A stretch of 64,000 nt of DNA, from the NCBI GenBank assembly GCA_016712675.1, contig JADJQR010000001.1, positions 4,402,001-4,466,000 on the forward strand, read 5' to 3'. Within the stretch, counting starts at the first letter, position 1; the number at the start of each line of letters is the position of its first letter. This document shows positions 1 to 7,573 of this stretch, piece after piece. Under the pieces are notes generated by a model. That model was not told the DNA's origin. It did no database searches and saw only the letters and a list, made by a program, of their open reading frames with translations. Made by a program: the position numbers and the translations under genes. The stretch is from a bacterium (GTDB lineage: Bacteria; Krumholzibacteriota; Krumholzibacteriia; LZORAL124-64-63).

Positions 1-257
1 TATGGCATGCGGTTCTTGATCAATTCACGCAATTCGGCCATGACTGCAGGCCCATCCAGCAACTGGCCGGCGTCGGCCTGGTCGAGCCCCTTCTGGATCT
101 CCCCGCGCAATGATTGCAGGCGGGCTTCGAGAATCAGGTCCTTTTCCCGCAATAGACGCAACCCGTCACGCACGACTTCGCTGACCGAAGCATAGTCGCC
201 GCTGGCAACTTTACCTTTGACGAACTCTTCGAAGTCCTTGCCCACGGAAACATTCAT
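1..257 (-). CDS. ParD-family antitoxin, partial (cassette 33)
   Basis: The gene starts at ATG 255-257, with an AGGAGG ribosome binding site at 265-270, and runs off the left edge after 85 codons. The protein begins MNVSVGKDFEEFVKGKVASG and continues with the ribbon-helix-helix pattern SVSEVVRDGLRLLREKD, then a charged helix. This matches type II ParD antitoxins, which bind their own promoter and neutralise a ParE toxin. The toxin would lie further left and is not visible. It is the most distal cassette in view and its own attC is outside the window. Confidence 0.8.
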   Translation of the reverse strand, partial: MNVSVGKDFEEFVKGKVASGDYASVSEVVRDGLRLLREKDLILEARLQSLRGEIQKGLDQADAGQLLDGPAVMAELRELIKNRMP

Positions 258-375
258 CCTGGCACCTCCTAATGCGTGGCAGATATTCTAAAGACAATAG
301 CAAAATATGTCAAATGTTGACATCGACAAGTTGCTGCAATACGACCGGCCAGAACTAATTACCGTAATTCCAACA

Positions 376-489
376 ACGTAACGATTGCTTCAGCTGCAAG
401 CGCGTCCGGCGCTTCGCCGGTTTGGCGCGCAGGTTGCGGCAGCAAGCTGCGTTACAAAAGCGATTGTCGGCTGCAAGCGTTTGTTATGA
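376..489 (-). repeat. attC of cassette 32 (divergent)
   Basis: Outer cores are GTAAC at 378-382 and GTTATGA from 483. The inner boxes GCTTCAGCTG and GGCTGCAAGC pair with an extra base in the right arm. At about 110 bp it is longer than most sites in the array, and its centre differs. Confidence 0.75.
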
Positions 490-552
490 TGTCCCCACGA
501 ATTAGGGACACTTGCCCTGGTCGGTCTTGAACACACCCTGCCTAGTGAGATG

Positions 553-1329
553 CTATCGGTAAAAGGCTTTTACTGAGCCCCAGCTTTGTATTTCAGCTGG
601 AACTTGTCCGCAACTCGAATCATCAACTTGATAAAAACCGTTGAATTCCCACCCCGCAAGGTCAATGTCACAACAGTAGAAATACACTTCACAGTCTGGC
701 CCCACCCGGCCGTCAACCACCCTTGAAACCGCGATGTTTGACAAAATGGTGGTATTGTAAGCCCTCAGGCTGCTGCCGTTGGCCAAAGTCACCCCACCCG
801 GGAAAGACAACGTGGCCTCATTTTCCGCGATGAGACAGTCAATAAATGTTGGGTGGCTCTGAATGATCAGGACACCACCTGTCCCTCTCGCGACATTACC
901 CACAATATTGCACTTCTTGACCACCAGACTTGAGCCTGATGAAATGACCAAACCGCCTCCAACGACGCCCCAAAAGTAGTCATTGGCCAAGCCGCCCGTG
1001 ATCGTCAATCCTTCAAGTAGAGTCGTATCGTCAGACCCCAAAGAATTGAAGATAGTCGCAGGACGATTAACCGGTTGTCGTCCTTCGATCGTAACGCATT
1101 CCGGTTGACCCGTTTCACTTCGGATTGTTATTCCGGAACGTACGAACATGCCTTCCTCATGATATGTCCCGCACGCCAACTCTACAACATCACCCGCCAC
1201 CGATGAATTAATTGCTGCGGCGATTGTCGGCGCATCTCCGGTTCCGTCTGGTTGAAGGTGCCAAGTACGAGCATGTACCTGGCTGGACGAGGTGACCGCA
1301 ACAAGTAGTATCCAGAAAACCCGTGTCAT
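553..1329 (-). CDS. Secreted right-handed beta-helix protein with C-terminal tag (cassette 32)
   Basis: A 258-residue protein starts at ATG 1327-1329 behind GGGAGG; upstream in-frame starts lack a ribosome binding site. Residues 1-20 are a signal peptide (MTRVFWILLVAVTSSSQVHA). It is followed by DGTGDAPTIAAAI and a VVELACGTYHE segment, the usual opening of pectate-lyase-like parallel beta-helix proteins. Repeated short strands with SGSSLVVKKC, GGVLIIQSHPTFIDC and GSSLRAYNTTI support the fold. The enzymatic or binding role is unknown. The C-terminus is SWGSVKAFYR, shared with other secreted proteins in this window. Confidence 0.8.
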   Translation of the reverse strand: MTRVFWILLVAVTSSSQVHARTWHLQPDGTGDAPTIAAAINSSVAGDVVELACGTYHEEGMFVRSGITIRSETGQPECVTIEGRQPVNRPATIFNSLGSDDTTLLEGLTITGGLANDYFWGVVGGGLVISSGSSLVVKKCNIVGNVARGTGGVLIIQSHPTFIDCLIAENEATLSFPGGVTLANGSSLRAYNTTILSNIAVSRVVDGRVGPDCEVYFYCCDIDLAGWEFNGFYQVDDSSCGQVPAEIQSWGSVKAFYR

Positions 1330-1503
1330 TGCGTCCTCCCTAAATAATTTCGGTAAACTGCTAAATGGAAGAGGTACCAAGTTTAGCATAGGCGACCTCT
1401 TCCTGGCGAAAATTCCTCTCACACCGGCTTAAGGATGCTCACTGACGAATCCCCGTTTGCAATGACCCAGAATGCCATTTCACAAGCCTAATTCCGACTA
1501 CCA

Positions 1504-1602
1504 ACATAACGCTGGCTTCAGCTGCAAAGACACTTGGCGCGAGCCTGGCGCAAGCCAGGGCCGTGACGAGTGGCGTTGACAACTGCAAGCGTTTGTTAGG
1601 TG
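1504..1602 (-). repeat. attC of cassette 31
   Basis: Cores are CATAAC (1505-1510) and GTTAGG (1595-1600). The inner boxes GGCTTCAGCTGC and AACTGCAAGC match the divergent site at 376-489 rather than the main subtype. The central stem is GCCTGGC/GCCAGGG around a GCAA loop. Confidence 0.85.
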
Positions 1603-1612
1603 GCCGTCCTGA

Positions 1613-2731
1613 TTACTTGCTCTCGTCAGCAAGCACCCGGGTCGTCGTTCGCCACCACTCAGTTGCCCCCGCTTCGCCGATACCGAATTCCGACTCTAGG
1701 AGTGAGTAAACCGCCTCGTTTGAGTCCACCGTCTCAAGAGCGCGCTTTACCGCGACCACGCCACCTTTTCGAAATAGACATTCCATGATGAGTGCCCCAG
1801 AATTGTATCCGACTTCGGCTCGGTGCCGAGTTTTATCGACGATTTCCTGAAACTCCACCTCGGGGTTGGCGAACTGGTACTGCAACAACTCGTCAATCAA
1901 CGCCGCAAAGCTTAACCCCCTGCTACCGCCAAGCCAAGATGCGACACCCTCGCTAACGAGCGGGTGCCAACCATCTGCCGGCTCAAGCGGCGACAAAACG
2001 ATGTGGACGAGCTCATGCAAGTACATTTCACCTTGATCTAGGTCGCCAACAAAGATGAGTCGATCTGAAGCATAGGTCTTTCCCCGCACGCCGGGAATGG
2101 TCCAGTCCAAACCTATGGTTCGGGCAAGCGCCTCCGGGGTCGGCGCCAGGAAGTACTCAATCGGCGGTCCTTCACTTACTCCAAAATCTGTGGCGACTCG
2201 GCCAACGAATGCCGCAGCCACCTCTGCTTTGCGCCGATCAAAAATCCACTCATCGGGATAGCGGTACGAAATATCACCGACGACCTGGCGATTCCAAGCG
2301 GAAGTCATTCGATCTAATGCCCCGCATAGCACCCACCGGCCATACTCTCTTCGGGCGAGCAACCGCTGAACGCCAAATGGTTGAATCCCATTTTGAACTG
2401 TCGCCGCATACAAGGTTTTGATCCAGTACTCGCTGCTGTCCGTCGAAGTAGGTGTGATTTCGAGAAGCGTCGCCCGGACTCCCTTGTAGACCCAAGGTTC
2501 AGTCAGGTCGTACTGATGGCGCTTGGACTGATCTTCCTCACACCAAAGGACGGTCCCTGCTTCCCGAACGGAGGGATCGCTAGACGTAAGATACTCCTCA
2601 ATAGCTTCTGAAATCTGTCGCTGGACAGGGTCGTTGACATTTACACCCCAGCCGATCGTAAACTCGCCTACGGGGGTACCCGCATTGGCAAGCGCGGCCC
2701 ACCAAACGAACAATGACGCCAAAACGCTCAT
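1613..2731 (-). CDS. Secreted gluzincin-type zinc metalloprotease (cassette 31)
   Basis: The 372-residue product starts at an ATG followed by a signal peptide (MSVLASLFVWWAALANAG). A GTG start at 2818 would lie inside the attC-like region and is not favoured. Near residues 239-243 the motif HELVH gives the HExxH zinc site. The second glutamate (E261 in SEGVASWL) lies 18 residues later, which is the gluzincin arrangement. The first 200 residues are not recognised and may be a propeptide or binding domain. The substrate is unknown. A secreted protease as cassette cargo fits the secreted theme of the distal array. Confidence 0.75.
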   Translation of the reverse strand: MSVLASLFVWWAALANAGTPVGEFTIGWGVNVNDPVQRQISEAIEEYLTSSDPSVREAGTVLWCEEDQSKRHQYDLTEPWVYKGVRATLLEITPTSTDSSEYWIKTLYAATVQNGIQPFGVQRLLARREYGRWVLCGALDRMTSAWNRQVVGDISYRYPDEWIFDRRKAEVAAAFVGRVATDFGVSEGPPIEYFLAPTPEALARTIGLDWTIPGVRGKTYASDRLIFVGDLDQGEMYLHELVHIVLSPLEPADGWHPLVSEGVASWLGGSRGLSFAALIDELLQYQFANPEVEFQEIVDKTRHRAEVGYNSGALIMECLFRKGGVVAVKRALETVDSNEAVYSLLESEFGIGEAGATEWWRTTTRVLADESK

Positions 2732-2764
2732 TACCGATCTCCGCACCCAAGACCTCCATGATCC

Positions 2765-2863
2765 ACCTAACACCACCGTTAAGCTGCGGGCGGCCCTGGC
2801 GCGGGCCGTGCTCTGCACGGACCGTGACAGGGACGATCCGTCAGCTTCAACGGTCTGTTATAC
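2765..2863 (-). repeat. attC of cassette 30 (divergent)
   Basis: Left core CCTAAC at 2766-2771 and right core GTTATAC from 2857. The central stem uses GCCGTGC/GCACGG around a CTCT-like loop. The L boxes (GTTAAGCTGC, TCAGCTTCAACGG) have drifted from the consensus. Confidence 0.7.
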
Positions 2864-2888
2864 GGGGCACACACGGGCCCACCATCTG

Positions 2889-3266
2889 TCATTCGCCACC
2901 AAAATCACCTTTCCGGCTCGCACTGATTTCGGCAAGAACGGCAATTGCATTACTAAGCTCCTTATCACCTACCGATAGTTCAGTTCGTTTCTGCCAAAGG
3001 TCCTCAAAAGCCATGCAAGCGAATCCGAATTGGCCGCCGGGTTCCTCTTTGCGAATCTCATCGATAATCGAATCGTGATTGAGAGAAAGACCATCAGCGT
3101 GAATCTTCCGTATTGCCGAGAAGATCATCATGTATTCGACTTGAACTAGATCACCAGCCGAGATCCCTCTTATGGCCGTGAGTACGTCAACGATTCTCGA
3201 AGTACCGATCCTCTGAATAGTCCCACATACAAGCGTAGATGCCGCCGGCCACTGATCTCTATTCAT
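2889..3266 (-). CDS. Hypothetical protein (cassette 30)
   Basis: A 125-residue soluble protein starts at ATG 3264-3266 with GAGG about 8 bases upstream; a longer frame into the attC is an artefact. It has no signal peptide or membrane segment. The sequence is helical and charged (DGLSLNHDSIIDEIRKEEPGG, KRTELSVGDKELSNAIAVL). I do not recognise the family. Confidence 0.6.
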   Translation of the reverse strand: MNRDQWPAASTLVCGTIQRIGTSRIVDVLTAIRGISAGDLVQVEYMMIFSAIRKIHADGLSLNHDSIIDEIRKEEPGGQFGFACMAFEDLWQKRTELSVGDKELSNAIAVLAEISASRKGDFGGE

Positions 3267-3283
3267 CGCGACCTCGATTCTCC

Positions 3284-3382
3284 GTATAACACCGGCTTCA
3301 GCAGCGAAGACGGCTGGCGCGGGCCGTGCGCCAGCACGGACCGTGACAGGCGGCTTCGTCTGCTGCAAGCTCTGGCTAGATT
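3284..3382 (-). repeat. attC of cassette 29 with mutated right core
   Basis: The left core TATAAC (3285-3290) is intact. The right outer core reads GGCTAGAT instead of GGTTAGAT, so the R'' core has lost the invariant AAC/GTT. The central stem is CCGTGC/GCACGG around a GCCA loop. The recombining (left) core is unaffected. Confidence 0.85.
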
Positions 3383-3388
3383 GCCGAC

Positions 3389-3730
3389 CTAGAACTCTGA
3401 AAGAACCCGAGCAACCTGAGCGTGGAGCTCAGCAAGGTCGATTGTGGCGGTAATCCAGACCATGCCGATGTCCACGCCGAAGTAATCGTGAACCAGCTTG
3501 TCCCGCATTCCGGCCATGTCACGCCACGGAATCTCTGGATGTCGCTCGCACAGTTCTGCCGAAATCCGCTTGGCCGCCTCGCCGACAATCTGAATCTGAC
3601 GAATCGCGCCATCTTGCAACAGGCTGGACGCCTGAAATCCTTCTTCGTCGACGCCCTCCAGATACGATTGTATCGTCGATATTGCGTCGAGAATGTGCTG
3701 CAGATACAGCTGGTCAGTTCGCTGCTTCAT
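3389..3730 (-). CDS. hepT: HepT-like toxin, DUF86 HEPN domain (cassette 29)
   Basis: The 113-residue protein carries the HEPN RNase signature [10 protein letters not shown] near its C-terminal third (R-x4-H), characteristic of DUF86/HepT toxins. The preceding gene encodes the matching MntA-type nucleotidyltransferase; the two overlap by 17 bases, so they are translationally coupled. In characterised pairs the nucleotidyltransferase inactivates HepT by adding AMP to a tyrosine next to the active site, and the YFG tyrosine is present here. The gene ends 7 bases before the attC. Confidence 0.85.
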   Translation of the reverse strand: MKQRTDQLYLQHILDAISTIQSYLEGVDEEGFQASSLLQDGAIRQIQIVGEAAKRISAELCERHPEIPWRDMAGMRDKLVHDYFGVDIGMVWITATIDLAELHAQVARVLSEF

Positions 3731-4004
3731 AGATGACCCGCTGTTCGCGCAGAATGCGGTCCCGCAGGTGGGGACTTATCGCGGCTTCCGTCAACAGATC
3801 AACGCTGCGGCCAAGCACTTCAGTCAGCTCCCGCTCAAGTCGGACTAGACCAAGCAAGCCGGTCGGGCCAGCAAACTCCACGATCAGGTCCACATCGCTG
3901 TCCGGACCGGCGTCGCCGCGCCCGAAGGACCCAAACAGCGCAACTTTTCGCGTGCCGTGTGCACGGCAAACGTCAATAAGTCTTTCGTAATTAAGCGCTT
4001 CCAC
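3714..4004 (-). CDS. mntA: MntA-type nucleotidyltransferase antitoxin (cassette 29)
   Basis: The 96-residue minimal nucleotidyltransferase has [20 protein letters not shown], the GSxxRGxxxxxSDxD motif of the polymerase-beta fold with both metal-binding aspartates. The start is GTG at 4002-4004 with AAGGG upstream. It precedes and overlaps hepT, the normal order in MntA-HepT systems. As a cassette toxin-antitoxin pair it probably stabilises the array against loss. Confidence 0.87.
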   Translation of the reverse strand: MEALNYERLIDVCRAHGTRKVALFGSFGRGDAGPDSDVDLIVEFAGPTGLLGLVRLERELTEVLGRSVDLLTEAAISPHLRDRILREQRVIYEAAN

Positions 4005-4099
4005 CTGTCGAGCCCTTTCGCCGCTCTCTATCCTGTCCTATGAGGATAGCAGCGAAGTCCCAGGAAGTACAGTCGCCGCAATGGTACCGCGGATCCGCA

Positions 4100-4197
4100 A
4101 TCTAACACCAGCTTCAGCAGCGAAGACGGCTGGCGCGGCGCCTGCGCAAGCAGGCGACGTGACAGGCGGCTTCGTCTGCTGCAAGCTCTGGTTAGCT
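4100..4197 (-). repeat. attC of cassette 28 (main subtype)
   Basis: Left core TCTAAC at 4101-4106, right core GTTAGCT from 4191. The central hairpin CGCCTGC/GCAGGCG closes on a GCAA loop. Confidence 0.95.
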
Positions 4198-4201
4198 GCG
4201 C

Positions 4202-4609
4202 CTACCCTGCCAGATACTTCGTGACGAATTCTCGCGGCCGAACCACCTGAACACCTGCATATCCGCTTGCCTTGTGAAGGTGGCGATCGCCGCTCACGAT
4301 GAGCTTACACCCTGACGCGAGTGCGCAGGCAAAGAACTTGTCGTCCGTCGGATCGTCGCAGACCTGTGTGACCAACGGCGGGGCAGCCACGAACTCGGCA
4401 TGGACGGCCAGCAACGCCAGGATGGGGCCGATGTCTACGCCCTGATATTCCACGGCGAGTCGATGTCCCACCACGCGATACTCGTCTAAAATCTCAGCCG
4501 ACAGCACCAACTTGAACCGGCCGTGCCGCCAGGCACTCAAAATCTCGTAAGGTGGGCCACTGAAGAACACTCCCGACACGAGCACATTGGTGTCGAGTAC
4601 GGCCTTCAA
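4202..4609 (-). CDS. PIN-domain toxin of a TA pair (cassette 28)
   Basis: The 135-residue protein begins MKAVLDTNVLVSGVFF, the first aspartate motif of PIN ribonucleases, and has a later CDDPTDDKFFACAL acidic motif and SGDRHLH. It resembles the 'putative toxin component, PIN family' group. Its TTG start overlaps the stop of the antitoxin gene by 4 bases. The protein would cleave RNA when free of its partner. Confidence 0.85.
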   Translation of the reverse strand: MKAVLDTNVLVSGVFFSGPPYEILSAWRHGRFKLVLSAEILDEYRVVGHRLAVEYQGVDIGPILALLAVHAEFVAAPPLVTQVCDDPTDDKFFACALASGCKLIVSGDRHLHKASGYAGVQVVRPREFVTKYLAG

Positions 4610-4866
4610 TTCTTGCCTTTGGCGGACTTAACCGCCTTCCGAACCGCCGTTCTCGTCATGCCGGCCCGCTTGGCCTGGCGCCTAGCTTCACCGATCAGGC
4701 CTTCGAAATCGGCCAGCGACGGCGGGTTAAGCGCCTTCAAGATGACAACGTCGCGGTCCCCCACGACGATAAACTGAGTGCCCGGCTCCAGACCAAGTTG
4801 GTTCCTGATCTCCTCGGGGATGACCACTTGACCCTTGGAGGACATTCGCGTAGTAGACGGCTTCAA
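4606..4866 (-). CDS. AbrB/MazE-type antitoxin (cassette 28)
   Basis: The 86-residue protein has an N-terminal swapped-hairpin AbrB domain (SSKGQVVIPEEIRNQLGLEPG) and a basic C-terminal tail likely to bind the toxin. A GGAGG site 8 bases upstream supports the TTG start at 4864-4866 over the internal ATG at 4845. It is the first gene of the toxin-antitoxin cassette and probably represses it. Confidence 0.85.
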   Translation of the reverse strand: MKPSTTRMSSKGQVVIPEEIRNQLGLEPGTQFIVVGDRDVVILKALNPPSLADFEGLIGEARRQAKRAGMTRTAVRKAVKSAKGKN

Positions 4867-4947
4867 AATATTTGCCTCCTGTAACTGGCGTCTTACGGGT
4901 AAGACTAGCGCCAGCGGAGGATTATGTCAATAGACGGCGTTCTGTCC

Positions 4948-5044
4948 AGCTAACACCAGCTTCAGCAGTGGGCGCGGTTGGCGCGGGCCGTGCTTTGCAC
5001 GGACCGTGACGACCGTGACCATCTGCTGCAAGCTCTGGTTAGTC
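4948..5044 (-). repeat. attC of cassette 27 (GC-loop subtype)
   Basis: Left core GCTAAC at 4949-4954, right core GTTAGTC from 5038. The central stem is CCGTGC/GCACGG around a TTT loop; the GACGACCGTGACCATC arm replaces the main-subtype arm. Confidence 0.93.
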
Positions 5045-5485
5045 AGGTCGTCCACAACTGCATGGTTCTCCGGGCCGCCACATGAGCACCACGGGCCGCC
5101 CCGCTGCGACGTAGCTCTCCAGTCGCTTGACAAGAAACTCGGGCGGCTCTCCTGCGGAATGTTCTCCGAAGCCAATAGCCGCATAGAAATCGCGCAAGTG
5201 AGCATATGGAATGCACCAGCACCCCCGCAAGCCCAAGAAACTGTCGACGGCAGCGAGCAGGGCGCTTCCAATCCCCTGGCGCTGCAGACGCTCATCGATG
5301 TACATTCCGCGCAAGACGAGGTGGCCGTTCTCGTTGGCGACACGAACTGCTGCGACCATCTCGCCTCCCAAGCGCCCCCCGATTACGGTGTCGCCGGGCC
5401 CGATTCCGCCGCCGTAGCCAACACGGCTATAAAGCGCAGCCACCTCGCCGTGATGCTCCGCGGCTACCTCCCTCACCTCAAGCAC
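5039..5485 (-). CDS. GNAT-family N-acetyltransferase (cassette 27)
   Basis: The 148-residue protein contains RLQRQGIGSALL, the acetyl-CoA-binding motif A (R/Q-x-x-G-x-G/A), after a GHLVLRGMYIDE strand. The start is GTG at 5483-5485 with GAGGAG upstream. The TAA stop overlaps the attC core, as is common for cassette genes. The tail CSCGRPD is unusual. The acetyl acceptor cannot be deduced. Confidence 0.8.
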   Translation of the reverse strand: MLEVREVAAEHHGEVAALYSRVGYGGGIGPGDTVIGGRLGGEMVAAVRVANENGHLVLRGMYIDERLQRQGIGSALLAAVDSFLGLRGCWCIPYAHLRDFYAAIGFGEHSAGEPPEFLVKRLESYVAAGRPVVLMWRPGEPCSCGRPD

Positions 5486-5666
5486 CAGAGGCTCCTCTGA
5501 CTAACATGAACCTAACCTCGCCTGCCGCGACACGTGCATCCAGGGTCTGCGATGGAATCGGTCCGTAGTTCGAGTCCGTGGGAACGACTACATAGACAGG
5601 TCCGCCGCCCGGGTGCACAGGACAAGCCAGCAGCGTGAATATCACGACAAGTGCGCCCCGGGCCAA
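5478..5666 (-). CDS. Small lipoprotein-like peptide, possibly truncated (cassette 27)
   Basis: A TTG start at 5664-5666 follows a run of GGAGGAGGAGG at ideal spacing, giving 62 residues. The N-terminus MARGALVVIFTLLAC looks like a lipobox signal, followed by PVHPGGGPVYVVVPTDSNYG. The 3' end overlaps the GNAT start by 8 bases. Two cassette-core-like sites, TAAC at 5502-5505 and 5513-5516, lie in the overlap region, so this may be a gene cut by an old recombination. Function unknown. Confidence 0.45.
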   Translation of the reverse strand: MARGALVVIFTLLACPVHPGGGPVYVVVPTDSNYGPIPSQTLDARVAAGEVRFMLVRGASGA

Positions 5667-5696
5667 AGATGTCCTCCTCCTCCAACGCACTAATGG

Positions 5697-5717
5697 CCTA
5701 ACACCACTTACCTCTGG
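5697..5717 (-). repeat. Collapsed attC remnant
   Basis: The outermost left bases CCTAACACCA and the outermost right bases CTCTGGT of a normal attC are present, but the roughly 75 bases between them are missing. This leaves a single core between two gene modules and fuses two cassettes into one recombination unit. Confidence 0.55.
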
Positions 5718-6079
5718 TCATCCCATGGCAACGGCTCAGCCGGCCCAAGACAGTATCCATGATAGCCGAAGCCGTCCGTCCATTTTCTAAGCGCAATTTC
5801 CAGACCGTCTTGATTGCAATAATGTTGCAGAACTTCGCCGCCATCGCCGACGGGCGAAAAATTGAATCCCTTTTCGATATCTTCCCAATACATGACTTCT
5901 TGTCCGCGTTGGGCCACGATCCATACGGACCCCATTTCGCCATACCTCGATATTGGCGCACGCCGCATTGGGATTCGGAAAGTGTTCCAGGTTTCAATGA
6001 GCTGTGGTACGCATAGCTCAAGACCTTCGGCAACTATCGCCTCGACTTCTTGTTGAGTTGCTGGCTCAAAAACGCTCAT
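5708..6079 (-). CDS. Hypothetical protein (fused cassette 27)
   Basis: The 123-residue protein starts at ATG 6077-6079 behind GGAGG. No signal peptide or membrane segment is visible. The sequence is mixed and acidic (QEVEAIVAEGLELCVPQLIE, EVMYWEDIEKGFNFSPVGDG). It may be a small immunity-type protein, but I do not recognise it. Its stop lies inside the remains of its former attC, so the original C-terminus may have been trimmed. Confidence 0.6.
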   Translation of the reverse strand: MSVFEPATQQEVEAIVAEGLELCVPQLIETWNTFRIPMRRAPISRYGEMGSVWIVAQRGQEVMYWEDIEKGFNFSPVGDGGEVLQHYCNQDGLEIALRKWTDGFGYHGYCLGPAEPLPWDDQR

Positions 6080-6098
6080 ACGATCCTCCACTGTATCC

Positions 6099-6196
6099 AG
6101 CTAACACCAGCTTCAGCAGCGAAGACGGCTGGCGCGGCGCCTGCGCAAGCAGGCGACGTGACAGGCGGCTTCGTCTGCTGCAAGCTCTGGTTAGCT
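6099..6196 (-). repeat. attC of cassette 26 (main subtype)
   Basis: Left core GCTAAC at 6100-6105, right core GTTAGCT from 6190; GCAA-capped CGCCTGC/GCAGGCG central stem. Confidence 0.95.
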
Positions 6197-6214
6197 GCGC
6201 ACCGACCCAACATC

Positions 6215-6682
6215 CTAGCGAAACCCCGCCTTGAGATCTCCCCAACTGAATGTTTCCGTCGCAACTGGAGATCGCTGACGGTAGAGTTCGGTCTTTGTGT
6301 TCGGCCCGACGCTCCCGGACGGCAGCGCTTGATAGTCGCGAAGTGTCATGTACAGCGTACCGTCGTATGAGAAGTCTATGTCCCACCACGTGTCACCTTC
6401 TCCGGTCATGGTAAACTGGATGAAGGCAGGTGGCGCATAGACTTCACCTACAGCCCAGTATGTGGACATCTGCGGGACTTCATCGCGATATGTGAGGAAC
6501 GTGTGATCCTCATTGAACGATATTTGCAGGGTGTAGCTAACAGTGGCCGGAGTGTCTTCTCCACCGGCGGTGTAGCTCGTCGATATCCACTCCCACGTTC
6601 CGATCATGAAGGGATCCTGGCCCGCGGCAACAGTTGGCACCAAGATCATCATGGCGACGATTGCCAACACAAATGACGACAT
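6215..6682 (-). CDS. Secreted protein with C-terminal tag (cassette 26)
   Basis: The 155-residue protein has a signal peptide (MSSFVLAIVAMMILVPTVAA) and a beta-rich body, DPFMIGTWEWISTSYTAGGE to WDIDFSYDGTLYMTLRDY, reminiscent of small lipocalin-like beta-barrels, though that is only a pattern. It ends TFSWGDLKAGFR, the shared tail motif. Function unknown. It is one of three neighbouring tagged secreted cassettes. Confidence 0.7.
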   Translation of the reverse strand: MSSFVLAIVAMMILVPTVAAGQDPFMIGTWEWISTSYTAGGEDTPATVSYTLQISFNEDHTFLTYRDEVPQMSTYWAVGEVYAPPAFIQFTMTGEGDTWWDIDFSYDGTLYMTLRDYQALPSGSVGPNTKTELYRQRSPVATETFSWGDLKAGFR

Positions 6683-6698
6683 ATGCCCACCCTTCAGC

Positions 6699-6796
6699 AG
6701 CTAACACCAGCTTCAGCAGCGAAGACGGCTGGCGCGGCGCCTGCGCAAGCAGGCGACGTGACAGGCGGCTTCGTCTGCTGCAAGCTTTGGTTAGGC
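6699..6796 (-). repeat. attC of cassette 25 (main subtype)
   Basis: Left core GCTAAC at 6700-6705, right core GTTAGGC from 6790. It carries AAGCTTTGG in the right arm, shared only with the site at 8194-8291 that belongs to the duplicate cassette. Confidence 0.95.
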
Positions 6797-6858
6797 AATA
6801 CCGCCTACCACGCCTGCTTCAGCCTACGCTCTCGCCGCACTTGGGTTGCCCCCCGACT

Positions 6859-7443
6859 TCACCGAAACAGGCCCTTAACCGCGCCGAATGCGCTGACTTC
6901 TGCGCTCACTGGACAGTTGCCCGCGTTGAGCGCCGCCACCGGCAGGTTGACATCGCCGGAAGCAACCCCTCCGAAGCGCGCAACGCCGTCACCCACCAGA
7001 ACCGGCAGGCCGGCGGGCAGAGACGGCACCGAATACCCGCCGATGTGGAACTGGAGCTCCATCGATGCCGTGAGCAGGATCGACCAGGTCACGAGAACCA
7101 CGGCCCCGTTCGCCGGAACCGGGAAGTCTGACGTGCCGAAGCACTCATAGAACTGCGGGGCTCCCGAGATGGGCTCGACGCCACAGAGGGTGTTGTACGT
7201 GGTTGACAATACGAAATGCGGAGCCCCTGTCATGGAGACCGAGCACTCGAAGCCGTCCGTGGGGACGGCCAGATTCATCACAATGAGAAAGGCCGTCACC
7301 GGCTGGAACGGAGCGGCCGTCATGCAGTTTATGTTTCCATCCGTGTCGAAGTAGACTCCGAACGAATCAGCGTCCGGATCGAGACCGGCCCTTGCAACCG
7401 GCGCCACCAAGACCAACAGCAGCAGAGCCACAAGTGTTTTCAC
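6859..7443 (-). CDS. Secreted protein with C-terminal tag (cassette 25, intact copy)
   Basis: The 194-residue protein starts at GTG 7441-7443 with GGGGGAG upstream and has a clear signal peptide (MKTLVALLLLVLVAPVARA). The mature part starts GLDPDADSFGVYFDTDGN and is rich in beta strands with several cysteines, resembling cohesin-like or other Ig-like extracellular folds. It ends SAFGAVKGLFR, the tail motif with Phe in place of Trp. An otherwise identical copy at 8354-8939 is frameshifted. Confidence 0.75.
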   Translation of the reverse strand: MKTLVALLLLVLVAPVARAGLDPDADSFGVYFDTDGNINCMTAAPFQPVTAFLIVMNLAVPTDGFECSVSMTGAPHFVLSTTYNTLCGVEPISGAPQFYECFGTSDFPVPANGAVVLVTWSILLTASMELQFHIGGYSVPSLPAGLPVLVGDGVARFGGVASGDVNLPVAALNAGNCPVSAEVSAFGAVKGLFR

Positions 7444-7471
7444 TGCGGTCTCCCCCTTGTCTGTGATTCCT

Positions 7472-7569
7472 GCCTAACACCTTGCTTCAGCAGTGGGCGC
7501 GGTTGGCGCGGGCCGTGCCCTGCACGGACCGTGACGACCGTGACCATCTGCTGCAAGCTATGGTTAGGC
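7472..7569 (-). repeat. attC of cassette 24 (GC-loop subtype)
   Basis: Left core CCTAAC at 7473-7478, right core GTTAGGC from 7563; CCGTGCCCTGCACGG centre. Confidence 0.94.
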
Positions 7570-7573
7570 TCGC

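Noticed and set aside
5206-5568. Plus-strand frames opposite the acetyltransferase
   Set aside because: Antisense to a gene with a clear GNAT motif.
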